64,000 nt of DNA from Evernia prunastri (lineage: Eukaryota > Ascomycota > Lecanoromycetes > Lecanorales > Parmeliaceae), in the NCBI GenBank assembly GCA_003184365.1, contig NKYR01000006.1:310001-374000 (forward strand). Direction: 5' to 3'. The notes beneath the pieces were generated by a model. The model ran no database searches, was not told where the DNA came from, and was given only the letters and a program-made list of their open reading frames with translations. The stretch's first letter is position 1. Each line of letters begins with the position of its first letter. This document shows positions 48,142 through 58,794 of this stretch, one piece after another. The position numbers were made by a program, and so were the translations under genes.

Positions 48142-51100
48142 TTAGGCAATGAGGTCGGAGAGGACAACACTGCCCACTCGCAAGCCATGACCGACGAGTT
48201 CCAAAATCTTGCTAGATACTGCCGAAGGATAACCTCTTGATAGCATCTCATGCACAGTAGCAAGTGCACCATCCCGATCTTCGGCGGTAAGGAAGGCTCT
48301 TGTCATAGACTCGTAAGTGCTCGGCTCTCTCTTCTCCATACCAACGCTGTCATACACAGCCTTAGACTTGGCGATATTGTTTTCCATGGCCCAGCCATGG
48401 ATTAGGGTGTTGGCGATATATGGCGTCATTTCAACTCGTTTTGCGGACATCGAGTCAAGAACCTCTTCAGTCTGCGCGACGCAGTGGTTAGCTACCATTG
48501 ACTCAAACAACGCTTGATAGAGGCAAGCTTGTGGACGAATCTCGCCACTAGCTAGCACTTCGTCAAACGTTCTACGAGCACCTGCCATGTCATGAAGGGC
48601 ACAACCTCTGGCGTGGATGAGCGAAGCATAGTGAACTGCCTCAGGGCGTTGGCCGGATGCACGGATAGTATCAAGCACACCCTCAGCCGCATCAAGATTG
48701 ACAGGCTCGAGAGTAGCGTGAGTATCAATGAGCAGCTTGTAGGTATGCATGGTAGGCTGGATGTTTCTTGACTGCATGCGCTCGTAGTACGAAAGCACCT
48801 TCTGGCTGTCACGCTTAGTTGTAAGGAAAAATTGCATTAAGCTATTGTACGGCGCTGGCCTAGGCTTGTAGTTTGGCATAGATTCCATTTCATCGAAAAG
48901 CTCTTCGGCAAAGCGATCATCACTGACCCGGCAAAGCGCATTGACAACTGTACCGTACGTGACGCTTGTAGGGCGGATGCCGGCGGCACGCATCTCTTGA
49001 AAATAGCGTAGACAATCGTCGATACGGCGAGCTTTGCCTAATTTACCGATAAGAGCGTTATAGAGGAAAGACGAGGGTATTACTCCCTCGCCTATTGCTC
49101 GACCAAAGATTGCGACAGCTTCAGAGGCTTCATCGAATGTTTTGGTAGATTCTTTCAATGTAGTGATGTACAATCCAAAGGTGTTCGCAGTAGGAGCAGT
49201 ACCCATATCAAGCATCTCTTGATGGAATTGCGCCGCTAGCGTACGCCTGCCAAGGGTAAGGCAAGCACCCACCATGGCGTCCAGAATCGATGACCATCCA
49301 TGCCGAACAACCGGATACTGAGGCAAAAAGGGCATATCATGTCGCGCCATCCCGAGAATATCGTGGATCAGATTGGTTCGGCCTTCTTTCGCAGCGGCTG
49401 AGATGAGCTTTGAATATACAATATACCGTGGGTGCCGACCAGCACGACGAATATTTCTGAATCTCATCAGGGCTTCATTGAGACCGGCGCTGTTTCGACG
49501 ATTTTCTAATTCTTCGGCGATGATTGTTGAGCCCCGGTAATCCGTGGCTGCGGCATATGGGTCGTAAGAATCTGGAAATGACCCTCCCGAAGGAACGGCA
49601 GGAGTAGATTGCGGCGTGAAAGCACGCTGAGGGTATGCCTGCTCTGTAGGTAGTTTTCGATAACTCTGCCATCTACTGATGAGGTCTGGACGCTCGTGCG
49701 AAAGAGTACCCAACGCTTTCTCTATCAGGTCAACTGTACGCTCATCCAAAGGAGCACCAGAGCTAACGGCAATATCGAGTAGGTGTGAGAAACGAGTCAA
49801 ACGAGCAATCTCATGTGAGACTGTGCGACTCCCAAGAGCTCCAGCCTCTACCTGCAAAGCTAGAATCATGTCTTGCCAGCTAAGGCTTGCGATATCCTCG
49901 GCACCGAGCCCAGCAAGCATTTGTTCAGCAACAGGGGATACTAGTCCGCCATTTTCGATCATTGCCCACAGGAAGCTCACACTCGCATTTGCTGAAGGAG
50001 TAACGCCACTCTTGTCAAGGAATGCACCGATGAATTCAATAGCTTCATCTATCTCTTCTGCAACTTCCGAAAGAAGGGTTGCGTTTCCAGCAGAAGCGCG
50101 AACGCGGCCGAAGCCTTCACGGGCCTTCATTAATCCTTCATCGACGCGGCCTTTTTGGATGAGAGCAGTACCATACAAAGTCGTAGGTTCTACAAAGGAT
50201 GTGTCGAACCTCGAAGACGCATTTAGAAGAGCCCAATAGTCGCCGGTAATGTCGAGATTGCCGTGGCGAGTATGCAGAGCAAGCATTGACAAGGCTGCTC
50301 TTGGTGGCCCTTCTGGAGTCGATGATAGGTACTGATAGGCTTTGGTCGCAAGATTGACGTCGCCATGATCTGCCGCCGTTGTACATATTCTGGACATGGC
50401 CTCACTCCTCACAGCTGGTGTCAGGCTACGCTCTTCGGCGACCCTAAGAGCCCCAGGAAAGTCACCGACACTCAAACAATGTTCCACCAGAGCATTCAAA
50501 ACGACCGTGTCTTGAACCGCCTCAAGACGTTCCTTACGATATTCCGTTACATCAGCAAAAGAGTCAACAACTCTTTCTAGAAAGCGGTGGCCTCCATCAA
50601 CCCTGCCACACATAGCATATGCCTTGACAACGGCCGCATACACGTCGTTATCTTTGCGGTCGATGACAGCAGACTGACCAGCATCATCCGCAATAGCTAA
50701 AGACTTGTACTCGTTGTAACACTCGACAGCATTGCCAAGGTCACCGAATTTTGCGAAGGCTTCAATCATTGGCGGAAAAGTCGAAGCCAATGGCTTTATC
50801 TTATGTGATTCCATATGGTTATAAGCATGAATCATGTTCTCGACCTGACCGTTGAAAGCGCAAGCTGTTATTAGAAGGTGGTATGTCTCAGCCGAGTAAA
50901 CACAATAATTGGATGAGGATATCGATTTCGTGAAAATTGTGACTGCGTTGCTCAGGGCGTCGTCCTCAGCCAAGATATTGTATTCCGCTTCGTTGGAAGC
51001 GAACAAGAACTTTCCTCCTCCTACATTCCCGTTGGAACGTAGCCGCGTCTCGTCAAGCGCAATCTTCATGGCGAAGACATCTAGAGCACGGCGCGAAAGA

Positions 51101-52122
51101 ATCTGAATTAGGGTGGTGTAGAAAGCGATGTCCGGTGCCACCATACGCTGTCTCATGTCAGAGTATATATCCAGAGCTTTTGACACGACCTGATGCTTGG
51201 CTATGGGCAAGTGTATAGCAGAAGCGAGAAGTGCGTTGTAAGCCTTGACACTTGGACGAAGGCCGCGAGCCAGCATCGACTCAAAAACGGGGGGAATCTG
51301 GCTGTAGAATTCTGTGTCGTGAAGCTTGCCAATCTGTTCTGAGAGGATTTGGGAATCGGTTTCCTGCACGAAGCTAGCTGCTGAGACTTCGCTACCTGGG
51401 GTAGAGCGGGCAGTATGGCCCGCGGTGACCACAGGTGACGACGAAGATGGAGTGGTAGATCGTTCATTATCCAGAAGAGGTTTCCTAACGTCTTCCTCCT
51501 GAGAAGCCGAGGCTGTGAAAGTCTGCGATTGATCTTCAGATGCAACGGATCGCTGGATCTGGATGATCTCATTCGCGATGGCTTCATTCACTTTTGCGAC
51601 AGCCTCGGCTTCTGCTATCTTGTCCTGGGATTGCTTGATGTCATCCACGGCGCTTGCGCTGACGGCCCGTTCCAACTTTCCACGATTGGGCAAAACATCT
51701 GAACGAGGCCCAAGATCTACCACTTCGTTTCCCTTTTCATCTGGTAGAACTGAATGTTCTTCCCACCCTATCCTCTTCGCAAATTGGTACTGCTTCCATG
51801 TCTTCCCTTTTGCTTGCGCCTGCTGCCATGCTTCAAAGTATGGAACCAGGGTTTCATTGTAGCCTTCAATGCCTTCCGCGCTACCGTGAGCTGCTCTACC
51901 GCCAGCGTCGGATAAACTAGGAGCATTGTGAAAAGAGGAGTGAAGCTGTGCTATCTGAGGTCTCCCGTGTCGATTGGAAGCATGTTTGGCGAATGGACCG
52001 AGAGGTGTGTTTGTAGAGACTTGTGACGTTTGTCCTGCTGCAACCACAGACTGGACGTACCCATGGCTGAAAACCTTGCTATAGCTCTGACGCCCAATAT
52101 GGGTAAACGACTTGAGAACCAT
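48142..52122 (-). CDS. pentatricopeptide repeat (PPR) protein, probably mitochondrial
   Basis: One intronless frame of 1326 aa. The N-terminus (MVLKSFTHIGRQSYSKVFSHG) is basic with no acids, fitting a mitochondrial presequence. After a disordered region (to about 240) come many 35-residue PPR units, for example LRPSVKAYNALLASAI, VAPDIAFYTTLIQIL, IKPLASTFPPMIEAF, VIPSSFLYNALIGKLGKA, IRPTSVTYGTVVNALCR, PRPAPYNSLMQFFL and IQPTMHTYKLLIDTHA. Such proteins bind organellar RNA and control its processing or translation; the target here is unknown. It resembles fungal long PPR proteins annotated near Cya5 or Cia84, but I cannot tell which. Lack of introns in a 4-kb gene is unusual in this neighbourhood. 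Confidence 0.9.
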   Translation of the reverse strand: MVLKSFTHIGRQSYSKVFSHGYVQSVVAAGQTSQVSTNTPLGPFAKHASNRHGRPQIAQLHSSFHNAPSLSDAGGRAAHGSAEGIEGYNETLVPYFEAWQQAQAKGKTWKQYQFAKRIGWEEHSVLPDEKGNEVVDLGPRSDVLPNRGKLERAVSASAVDDIKQSQDKIAEAEAVAKVNEAIANEIIQIQRSVASEDQSQTFTASASQEEDVRKPLLDNERSTTPSSSSPVVTAGHTARSTPGSEVSAASFVQETDSQILSEQIGKLHDTEFYSQIPPVFESMLARGLRPSVKAYNALLASAIHLPIAKHQVVSKALDIYSDMRQRMVAPDIAFYTTLIQILSRRALDVFAMKIALDETRLRSNGNVGGGKFLFASNEAEYNILAEDDALSNAVTIFTKSISSSNYCVYSAETYHLLITACAFNGQVENMIHAYNHMESHKIKPLASTFPPMIEAFAKFGDLGNAVECYNEYKSLAIADDAGQSAVIDRKDNDVYAAVVKAYAMCGRVDGGHRFLERVVDSFADVTEYRKERLEAVQDTVVLNALVEHCLSVGDFPGALRVAEERSLTPAVRSEAMSRICTTAADHGDVNLATKAYQYLSSTPEGPPRAALSMLALHTRHGNLDITGDYWALLNASSRFDTSFVEPTTLYGTALIQKGRVDEGLMKAREGFGRVRASAGNATLLSEVAEEIDEAIEFIGAFLDKSGVTPSANASVSFLWAMIENGGLVSPVAEQMLAGLGAEDIASLSWQDMILALQVEAGALGSRTVSHEIARLTRFSHLLDIAVSSGAPLDERTVDLIEKALGTLSHERPDLISRWQSYRKLPTEQAYPQRAFTPQSTPAVPSGGSFPDSYDPYAAATDYRGSTIIAEELENRRNSAGLNEALMRFRNIRRAGRHPRYIVYSKLISAAAKEGRTNLIHDILGMARHDMPFLPQYPVVRHGWSSILDAMVGACLTLGRRTLAAQFHQEMLDMGTAPTANTFGLYITTLKESTKTFDEASEAVAIFGRAIGEGVIPSSFLYNALIGKLGKARRIDDCLRYFQEMRAAGIRPTSVTYGTVVNALCRVSDDRFAEELFDEMESMPNYKPRPAPYNSLMQFFLTTKRDSQKVLSYYERMQSRNIQPTMHTYKLLIDTHATLEPVNLDAAEGVLDTIRASGQRPEAVHYASLIHARGCALHDMAGARRTFDEVLASGEIRPQACLYQALFESMVANHCVAQTEEVLDSMSAKRVEMTPYIANTLIHGWAMENNIAKSKAVYDSVGMEKREPSTYESMTRAFLTAEDRDGALATVHEMLSRGYPSAVSSKILELVGHGLRVGSVVLSDLIA

Positions 52123-52923
52123 TTAGGAATTGATGAAAATATCCGTGTTCGCAGATTGGTATCTATCTAAGGGGAGAAGTTTGTGTCAGTATGGTACGAG
52201 GCAAGAGACGGAGGAACGGAAGTGTCAATTGGCAAAATGACACAAATAGAGGAACAACTCACAAGAAATAAACCCTTTTCGAATGCAGGTTCATTGACGA
52301 CGTTGCAGTCATCAAATAACGCGCTTTACTGAGATTTAGTTCAAGTAAAGTATCGAGGGCATGCAGCGAGGTTGTTCCAGTGTCGGCCTCGTCGGTGTCG
52401 AAATTAGCTAAACTGATTACTGTACAAACCGCGGCAATGAAAGTCGACTTCTACCAAATCTCCCAAGGATGGAATGCAAGATGTTATTAGATCTGGGTGT
52501 AAATTGAAAAATCCTGATATTGGTTGGTCAACGTGAGCGGAGGGAAAGGCGGCGGGCGTAAGGTATGAGATATAAGAACGGAGCTAAAGAGCGGTCAGGA
52601 GGTCAAACGTCATCATCATATATTATTACCCTCAAGAGTGCTGAGCGTAAAGATGAGCTTTTCGATGCAGAGCTGAATTCACCTCGTCAGAGTATTCGAA
52701 AAGTTTCCGATTACTTTTCGAAATTCGGAACGCTAAGTAACGCTAGGACCCCGGCTACGCTAGGGTAGTGTCGGTTTTCGGACTTTTTAGCTCCGACTTC
52801 TCGACGTATTCGAGTTCGCCTTGCACCTCGCACCTCGTAAAAAGGTAGGTCGAAGGACACCAGGAGGCTAATTTCTGTCAAGCTGTGTTCCAACGCGAGA
52901 ATATTTGCAGTTTATTTTATACA
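52123..52923. promoter_or_regulatory. divergent promoter region, PPR gene and phosphomevalonate kinase
   Basis: 801 bp between divergent ATGs. It contains a pair of GAAAAGTTTCC / TTTTCGAA-type words near 52695-52725 and short frames only. No other gene. Confidence 0.45.
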
Positions 52924-54574
52924 ATGGAGCCACCGAGTGTTGCTTTTTCAGCTCCTGGCAAGGTACTGCTGGCTGGCGGCTATCTCATCTTGGACCGAGA
53001 CTACACAGGATTAGTCTTTGGGCTTGACGCTCGCATACATGTTCATGTACAGGCTTTGGAGACATCCCCTGGTCTCACACTTTCCGAGATCATTGTCAAG
53101 TCCCCCCAGTTCAGGGATGCAGAATGGCGGTATGGCTACCGGGAGACTGAAGAGAATGGTGGCATTGAGGTGACGCAGCTGAAAGGGTGAGACAGCAAGT
53201 ATTCTGAACCCAGTTCAACTGTCCAAGCAATCCATATGCTTCGATTTCCTTTAGTATCTCCCATGCTTCTGGTGGGCGCAAAGCTCAGGGAAACCACATT
53301 GTTCCGTCACACTCCAAGAATTGGTCTTTTAACGCTTTGTTCAAATGCCCTACAAGAACGCAAAATCTGCACCAGAAGATCTGGGGTGTGGTTCCATGTC
53401 GAGCGGACGTAGTGACAAAACTGATGGCACGTGACCCGATAGTCATTCCACTTCCTCGCAATCTCGGAATCGATTCGTCGAAACAGCTCTTGCCTACGCA
53501 TTAACTTATGTATCGGCCGTTGGCTTTGCAAAGATTGGGCCGGCATTAATTACTATTCTAGCTGATACAGACTACTACTCTCACTCTAGACCTTCTGGCA
53601 ACGAATTCTCATCTACGGTAGATCGATTTCTTGACTTCGATATGCCCCTCCACCAAGCGCACAAGACTGGGCTCGGATCATCAGCAGCACTTGTTACTGC
53701 ATTCACGACCGCTGTGGTTGCGTATTATGCTCCGCTAGAGGTAGGTAATGCCAGCGCGGCGCAGGAGAAACTGCGAATACACAACCTCGCTCAAGCGGCG
53801 CATTGTGCTGCACAAGGCAAGATTGGCTCGGGTTTTGACGTAGCAGCCGCGGTCTATGGATCGTGTATTTACAGAAGATTTTCGCCATCAACCTTGGAAG
53901 GACTGGGCGACGTGGGGAGCAAAGGATTTTCAACTCGCTTGAAGTTGGTAATCGAAGATACGGACCTATCCAAAAAATGGGACACCGTCATAGAAAAGAA
54001 AGTGGCCGCCACTGTGCCAAAAGGTCTAAGGCTTGTAATGTGTGATGTCGACTGCGGCTCAGAGACAGTCGGAATGGTCAAGAATGTTCTCTCATGGAGG
54101 AAGACAAAACCCGAAGAGTCGGTCCTTCTATGGGAAACTCTGCAGAAAGGAAACGAAGACCTTGCTTTGGAATTTCACAACCTGGCATCAAAATCCACAT
54201 GCGGCACTGGAGACTACGATGGCCTACGCACAGTGATATTCACAATTCGATCTTTGATCCGTGAGATGTCCACTAAGTCTGGCGTGCCAATTGAGCCCGA
54301 GGTGCAAACGAAGCTGATAGATGCCTGCTGTCGTTTGCCTGGAGTCGTCGCCGGCGTAGTTCCTGGCGCTGGAGGGTACGACGCCGTTGCTTTTCTCGTT
54401 GAGGACAGGAGCATTGTGATTGATGGGCTGCGTAAATTCCTCGAACATTACCGAGTGGACGCTGTTCAGAACCACGGAGATAGCATAGGGAGAGTCCGCC
54501 TCCTGGGAGTGAAACAGGAGGATCGAGGTGTAAAGGCGGAAAGTTTAAGCGTCTACGAGGGCTGGCTTAAATGA
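52924..54574 (+). CDS. ERG8: phosphomevalonate kinase
   Basis: Exons 52924..53186 and 53443..54574 give 464 aa. The start MEPPSVAFSAPGKVLLAGGYL is the GHMP-kinase N-terminal motif, GLGSSAALVTAFTTAVV is the phosphate-binding loop, and GVVPGAGGYDAVAFLV is the third GHMP motif. It phosphorylates mevalonate-5-phosphate in ergosterol and isoprenoid synthesis. The 256-nt intron (GTGAGA to GATAG) was chosen because it alone links VTQLKG to NRFVETALAYALTY in frame; an internal TAG at 53252 could also accept but leads to a stop. The exact acceptor is therefore an inference; the gene identity is certain. Confidence 0.93.
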
Positions 54575-55761
54575 GCATCCAAAAAAGTCAATGGCAGGAC
54601 GCAAATCCATGCGCTTGACGTTGGTTGAATGATGTACAAGGTTCAGTCATGCCTTATCGCTCGTTTCTTGTTAGCATCGAACACGCTGTTGTAAAAGCGA
54701 GAGACCAGTTCCAGAATAGAGAAGAACGAGAGCATATAGTAAAAATCAATAATGTATAATAAGTTGAAGAGAAATTGAAAATCTTCAGACCTAACTAACA
54801 GAAAGAGACTCTTTTCTGATTGCTTGGATGTAGAAAAAGCCCACCACAACTTTCCATTCTTTGGGCAACGGCTCTTCGAAATCCTAAGGGAAACTCTCTT
54901 TGATCCCATGTAGAGTACGCACATTCTCATGGAAATCGACCAAAACAAATCGACCATTCCTGTCGAGTACGAGGACCAATCCCATCTCCAGAAAACAGCA
55001 AGTTTTCAAGACCAAATGGCTGCAGTTTCCTCCTAACTTCCGCACTCTATACATGACTTTTGCTACCTTGCGTTCCCTTTTTTAGAGCGGGCACCTTAGC
55101 CCTCAGTTCCGGGGAGGGTAAGGTAGATGGGAGATGATCTTCCCTGTTTGTGGCAGCCCGAAGAGCCAAGGAACGGTACATTCATTAATCAAGTACCTTA
55201 CCTTGCGTAAAAAAGCATTCGTTCTTCTCACTCGAGGCCCCATTAATTGCGACAGCTATCTTTGCAACTCGTCTTTGCTACAAACAGTATCGTAATCTCT
55301 CTAGGTAATCGTAGCTTTTGGTTGGCATGAGTATACCCCATGTGAATGAAGCCTCAATCTATAGCTTACCTCGCCGTCCATGGTCTCCCACTCGTGCAGC
55401 CTCCAGGTGCCCGACTAAAGAAGGCTAACCCACACTCTTTCCAAGTCAGATTCGAGGTCACCAAACCATCTGGAATCTTTATATTCAAAATCTCGCAAGG
55501 ACGACTGCCTGAGAAACTACACTCTCCCTGACGTCGAGTAGAATTTATTTTGCTCAGCACATCCGTCCTAACCTTGGCTTTCCGACCACCCGCCGCCATT
55601 ACCCTACAACCATTATCCACATCATCTTACACGCCTATTCTTAAGCAATTGTTTCCCATTCCAATCGCTTTGTACCTGCGAATCTTCGGCAGCGCATACC
55701 CTATAAGTACAACCGATTCCGCGTTCAGACTGCCGCCGACCCGCTCCTACAGGTGCACACA
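54575..55761. other. intergenic interval
   Basis: About 1.2 kb between ERG8 and the UBL3-like gene on the same strand. It contains a TACCTTACCTT sequence near 55192-55203 and pyrimidine-rich DNA just before 55762, typical of a fungal core promoter. No gene recognised. Confidence 0.45.
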
Positions 55762-56808
55762 ATGGCCACGGTAGATGGCTTGTCGGGAGCTGAGGTGAAT
55801 GAAGATTCAACTGGAGCCTCCGAGACTCCTAGCATACCTGCTCATGAGCCTCAACCTCTTCAATCCACATTCTCTTCCTCAGACCCTATAGAAAGAGCCA
55901 AGGGGGACCAGCAAATAGCAGAGGACGTTCCTACGAAGTCCTTATTTGGACCCTTTCCAGCATCAGCAGAGACAGATGATAAAGATCGGCAAGTTGTCAC
56001 GGGCGTAGCACCAGGGAACATGTCTCCCCTGGCTTCTGGCACAACCACAGATCCAATTGAGCATTCGAAGGAGAATAGACAAGCAGGCACACAATCCATC
56101 TCCGCGCCGTTGAACTCCGATCCCCAAGTCCGTGAGCCCTTGAAAGCCGTCGCTGCAAACACAGTACCGGCTCCAGATGTGTCAACACCGCCCCCTCTTA
56201 CGCGAGAGAAGACAGCTCCAGCAATTGGTCCTGCAACGGATAAGCCAACGCCTGTCCCCAAAGAATCTGAGATAGAAGGCCCGGTCTTATTTATTACCCT
56301 ACTTCTGAGTAGTACTGGAGCAAGGCATCCTTATAAGCTTGACGAAAAGTATTTGCGAAAGCGCAATGTGACGGTTGAGGGTAACAATCCGATAAACATA
56401 AGCCTCTATAAGCTGAAGGAACTCATCTTGAGAGACTGGCGGGAAGGGAATGACCAACCCAAGTTGATGCTGTGAAGCTCTACGAGATTGATCGCTGACA
56501 ATCTGGGGTCTAGAGTGGGAGGCCAAGCCATCCAGCCCCGAATCCATACGCCTGATCTCCATGGGAAAGATGCTTAACGACAAATCGCGATTATCGGGTA
56601 GGATGTCTCTCTCCAGTCCTTTGGGTCTCCAATAACACTGATAAATACTGAAGACTCTGGTTTCACCAATGGTCTCACACCCCACATCATCCACATGACG
56701 ATCAAACCACAGGAGATTGTGGACGAAGAAGACGCCAAAATGAAGTCTGGGGGAAGAGATCGGGATGGTAATGAAAGGAGTCCAGGATGCCGTTGCCTCA
56801 TTCAGTGA
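55762..56808 (+). CDS. prenylated membrane-anchored ubiquitin-fold protein (UBL3/MUB-like)
   Basis: Exons 55762..56446, 56514..56597 and 56654..56808 give 307 aa. The first 175 residues are disordered (Ser/Thr/Pro-rich). A ubiquitin-like fold follows: VLFITLLLSSTGARHPYKLDE, INISLYKLKELILRDWREEWE, SIRLISMGKMLNDKSRL, IIHMTIKPQEIVDEEDA. The C-terminus is CRCLIQ, a CaaX box with Gln last, so farnesylation and membrane attachment are likely. The second intron is normal (GTAGGA/GAAG). The first is odd: family sequence requires a join after 56446, where the intron begins GG rather than GT, with a clean CTGAC branch and TAG end. Without that join the frame stops after 13 foreign residues. Either a rare donor, a sequencing error or a null allele. 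Confidence 0.78.
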
Positions 56809-57212
56809 CCGTCGTGTTCCTTTATACAACAATCTACAATCATAACATCAAGTTTGAGACTTACAGCATGGCGACGCGTGGAAGGTTCACGGCGGCGCTG
56901 AATACGGTCTTATTGTTTGAAGCATTTTCTGGTGTTCTTGGGAACGTAGTACAAAGGCCCCCAATTGACGGACGGGACGGCCTCCGCTAAGTACGACAGT
57001 CATGTTGTCCTGCACTGTAATTTTACTTGGGAGCTTTCTTATTCTTTGAGCTGTTTGCAGCAGCATATCGTGTGTCTGAATACTATATGCGAAATGTTCT
57101 CCGTAAAAAGGATTTGCTTCCGATTGCAGGAGACAGCCGCTCAAGCCAGCACCACCAGTGCTATACGCCTCATCCAGTTCGGAGGTATCACCTAATTTAA
57201 TCCCACACCTGC
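56809..57212. other. convergent intergenic region
   Basis: 404 bp between the stop codons of the UBL3-like gene (+) and Ump1 (-). Nothing recognised. Confidence 0.5.
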
Positions 57213-57749
57213 TCACCAATCCATCCTCAACTTAGCCTCTATTTCCGAATGGAAATCTGCACCTTCTCTAGTCTCATCGCCTTTGTAGACATCCTCCCAA
57301 CTCAACTCCGCATCCCTGCCGGCAAGGACATCTCCTCCGACTCCAGCGCTGCCCCCCAAACAAGCTGGTCTCCACTCCCCTTCCCTGCATATCTTCATCT
57401 CCATTCCCCGTCGGACAGGTTCTGCGATGCCAAAGTTTCGGCGAAGCATGTTCATCTTGAGCGAATCCTGTGTTGATTGCCAGGCTGCGAGGCGAGACTC
57501 CAGCGGATGTGTGGACGTCGTAGGCTGATGCTGGGACTTGTTTGGAGATGAGGCGGTCGAAGTGGGTGCGAAAGAAGAGCGGAGAGTGTCATGGATGCCA
57601 GGGGCGGAGGGCGCGCCTCCAGTGGTAGAGCTGGTATTGTTGGTTGACGTAGCGTGGTTTGAAGGGGGTGCGATGCGGAGAGACTAGAAATGGAAATCAG
57701 TGGGAAGAGTGGGAGGAGCGCGAGTGTTAGGAAATGTAGAACTAACCAT
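57213..57749 (-). CDS. UMP1: proteasome maturation factor Ump1
   Basis: Exons complement(57213..57683, 57747..57749) encode 157 aa. The intron (63 nt, GTTAGT/CTAG) directly follows the ATG, so exon 1 codes only Met. The N-terminal 70 residues are disordered (Asn/Ser/Thr). The conserved core then reads HPLESRLAAWQSTQDSLKM, LRRNFGIAEPVRRGMEMKI, EGEWRPACLGG, and ends ELSWEDVYKGDE. Ump1 is a chaperone of 20S proteasome assembly and is digested when the particle matures. The family match is strong. Confidence 0.94.
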
Positions 57750-58794
57750 GATGGTCGGCTGATGGAGGTTGCTGTTGCAGAGCTTCAGTGTATGTGATCG
57801 CAAGCTTGAACTAATGGGTTTCAAATACCTAGTGTACTGTGTACGAGGCAATTCGTTTGCCTCCGTCCTCCGACGTCTATCCCAACCCCAAGCTTACCGT
57901 ATCGGGTATGAGCCGATTAATTATGGAAGACATTAGGTACCCTCGTACCTTACCTAGGTAGTTTTCTAGATCAAATGCATCGCGGAAAAAAAGTCTTTAT
58001 GCAATTGCAGTACAGTAATAAGACGTACGAAGCCCGTAGCTTTGACTCGTTACGTTGATTTTCACATATTCTACGTACTGTATTTGCTCAATTAATGGTT
58101 CTTTCGAGATTGATTTCTCTTCTACAATATGTACCACGTCTGGTTTCCATCGTTATTTCGTTACGAAAGGAAAAAACTTAATGACAGCGACGACGATCTG
58201 TCGCAGGCAGACCTCGGATTATTACTCACATCGGTATACTTTTATTACTAAATCTCTCTTCAGAGAACATTTAATTTTATATATTCCTTCTAGATAAAAT
58301 TCTGAGAAGGGACAAGTGCCTCACCCACCAGCTGAGGAAGCTTTCCACTGCGCGCTCGAACGTCCAGCTATCTCTTCTCTCTTCGCCGTCTGATGCTCAG
58401 ACTCCAGTAATTCCGATACATGGCCCATCCAATTTTGACGCTTGACGGCAAAGGATGATGCTGGCCCACAAATCGCTCGACCTCGTGGGACAAATTTTGG
58501 GGGCTACTAACCAACTGTGTTCCTGGATATATTAAGCAAAGCGTTTCAGTAACTTTCAATGCAAATTCTCTCATCAGATGTCAGTCGATAGAAGAGCAAA
58601 TTAGGGGGCCATCTTTCTCCAAGTTTAGAATTTGTCAACGTCTCTAGCAAGCTATCAAGCCCAACTTTGGGCTCCTTGGTATCTCATGAAAATCAAATCC
58701 TGAAAAATCTATGCTGCTTCCTAAGATGCCATGCAAAGTAAGTGCTCCTAACGACGCTAAAATGCACAAAACTTGGGGCGACGTAGTAGAACCT
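57750..58794. other. intergenic interval
   Basis: About 1 kb between Ump1 (promoter side) and the 3' end of Sec1. At 57935-57960 a cluster of GGTACC, TACCTTACC and CCTAGG words occurs. AT-rich from 58000 to 58300. No gene recognised. Confidence 0.45.

Noticed and set aside
53255..53510. Alternative exon of phosphomevalonate kinase beginning after TAG at 53252
   Set aside because: It is open for about 75 codons but ends in a stop and does not connect to NRFVETALAYALTY in frame; the acceptor at 53442 does.
56887..57219. 110-codon minus-strand frame upstream of the Ump1 stop
   Set aside because: It lies between convergent genes, has no start in good context and no domain.
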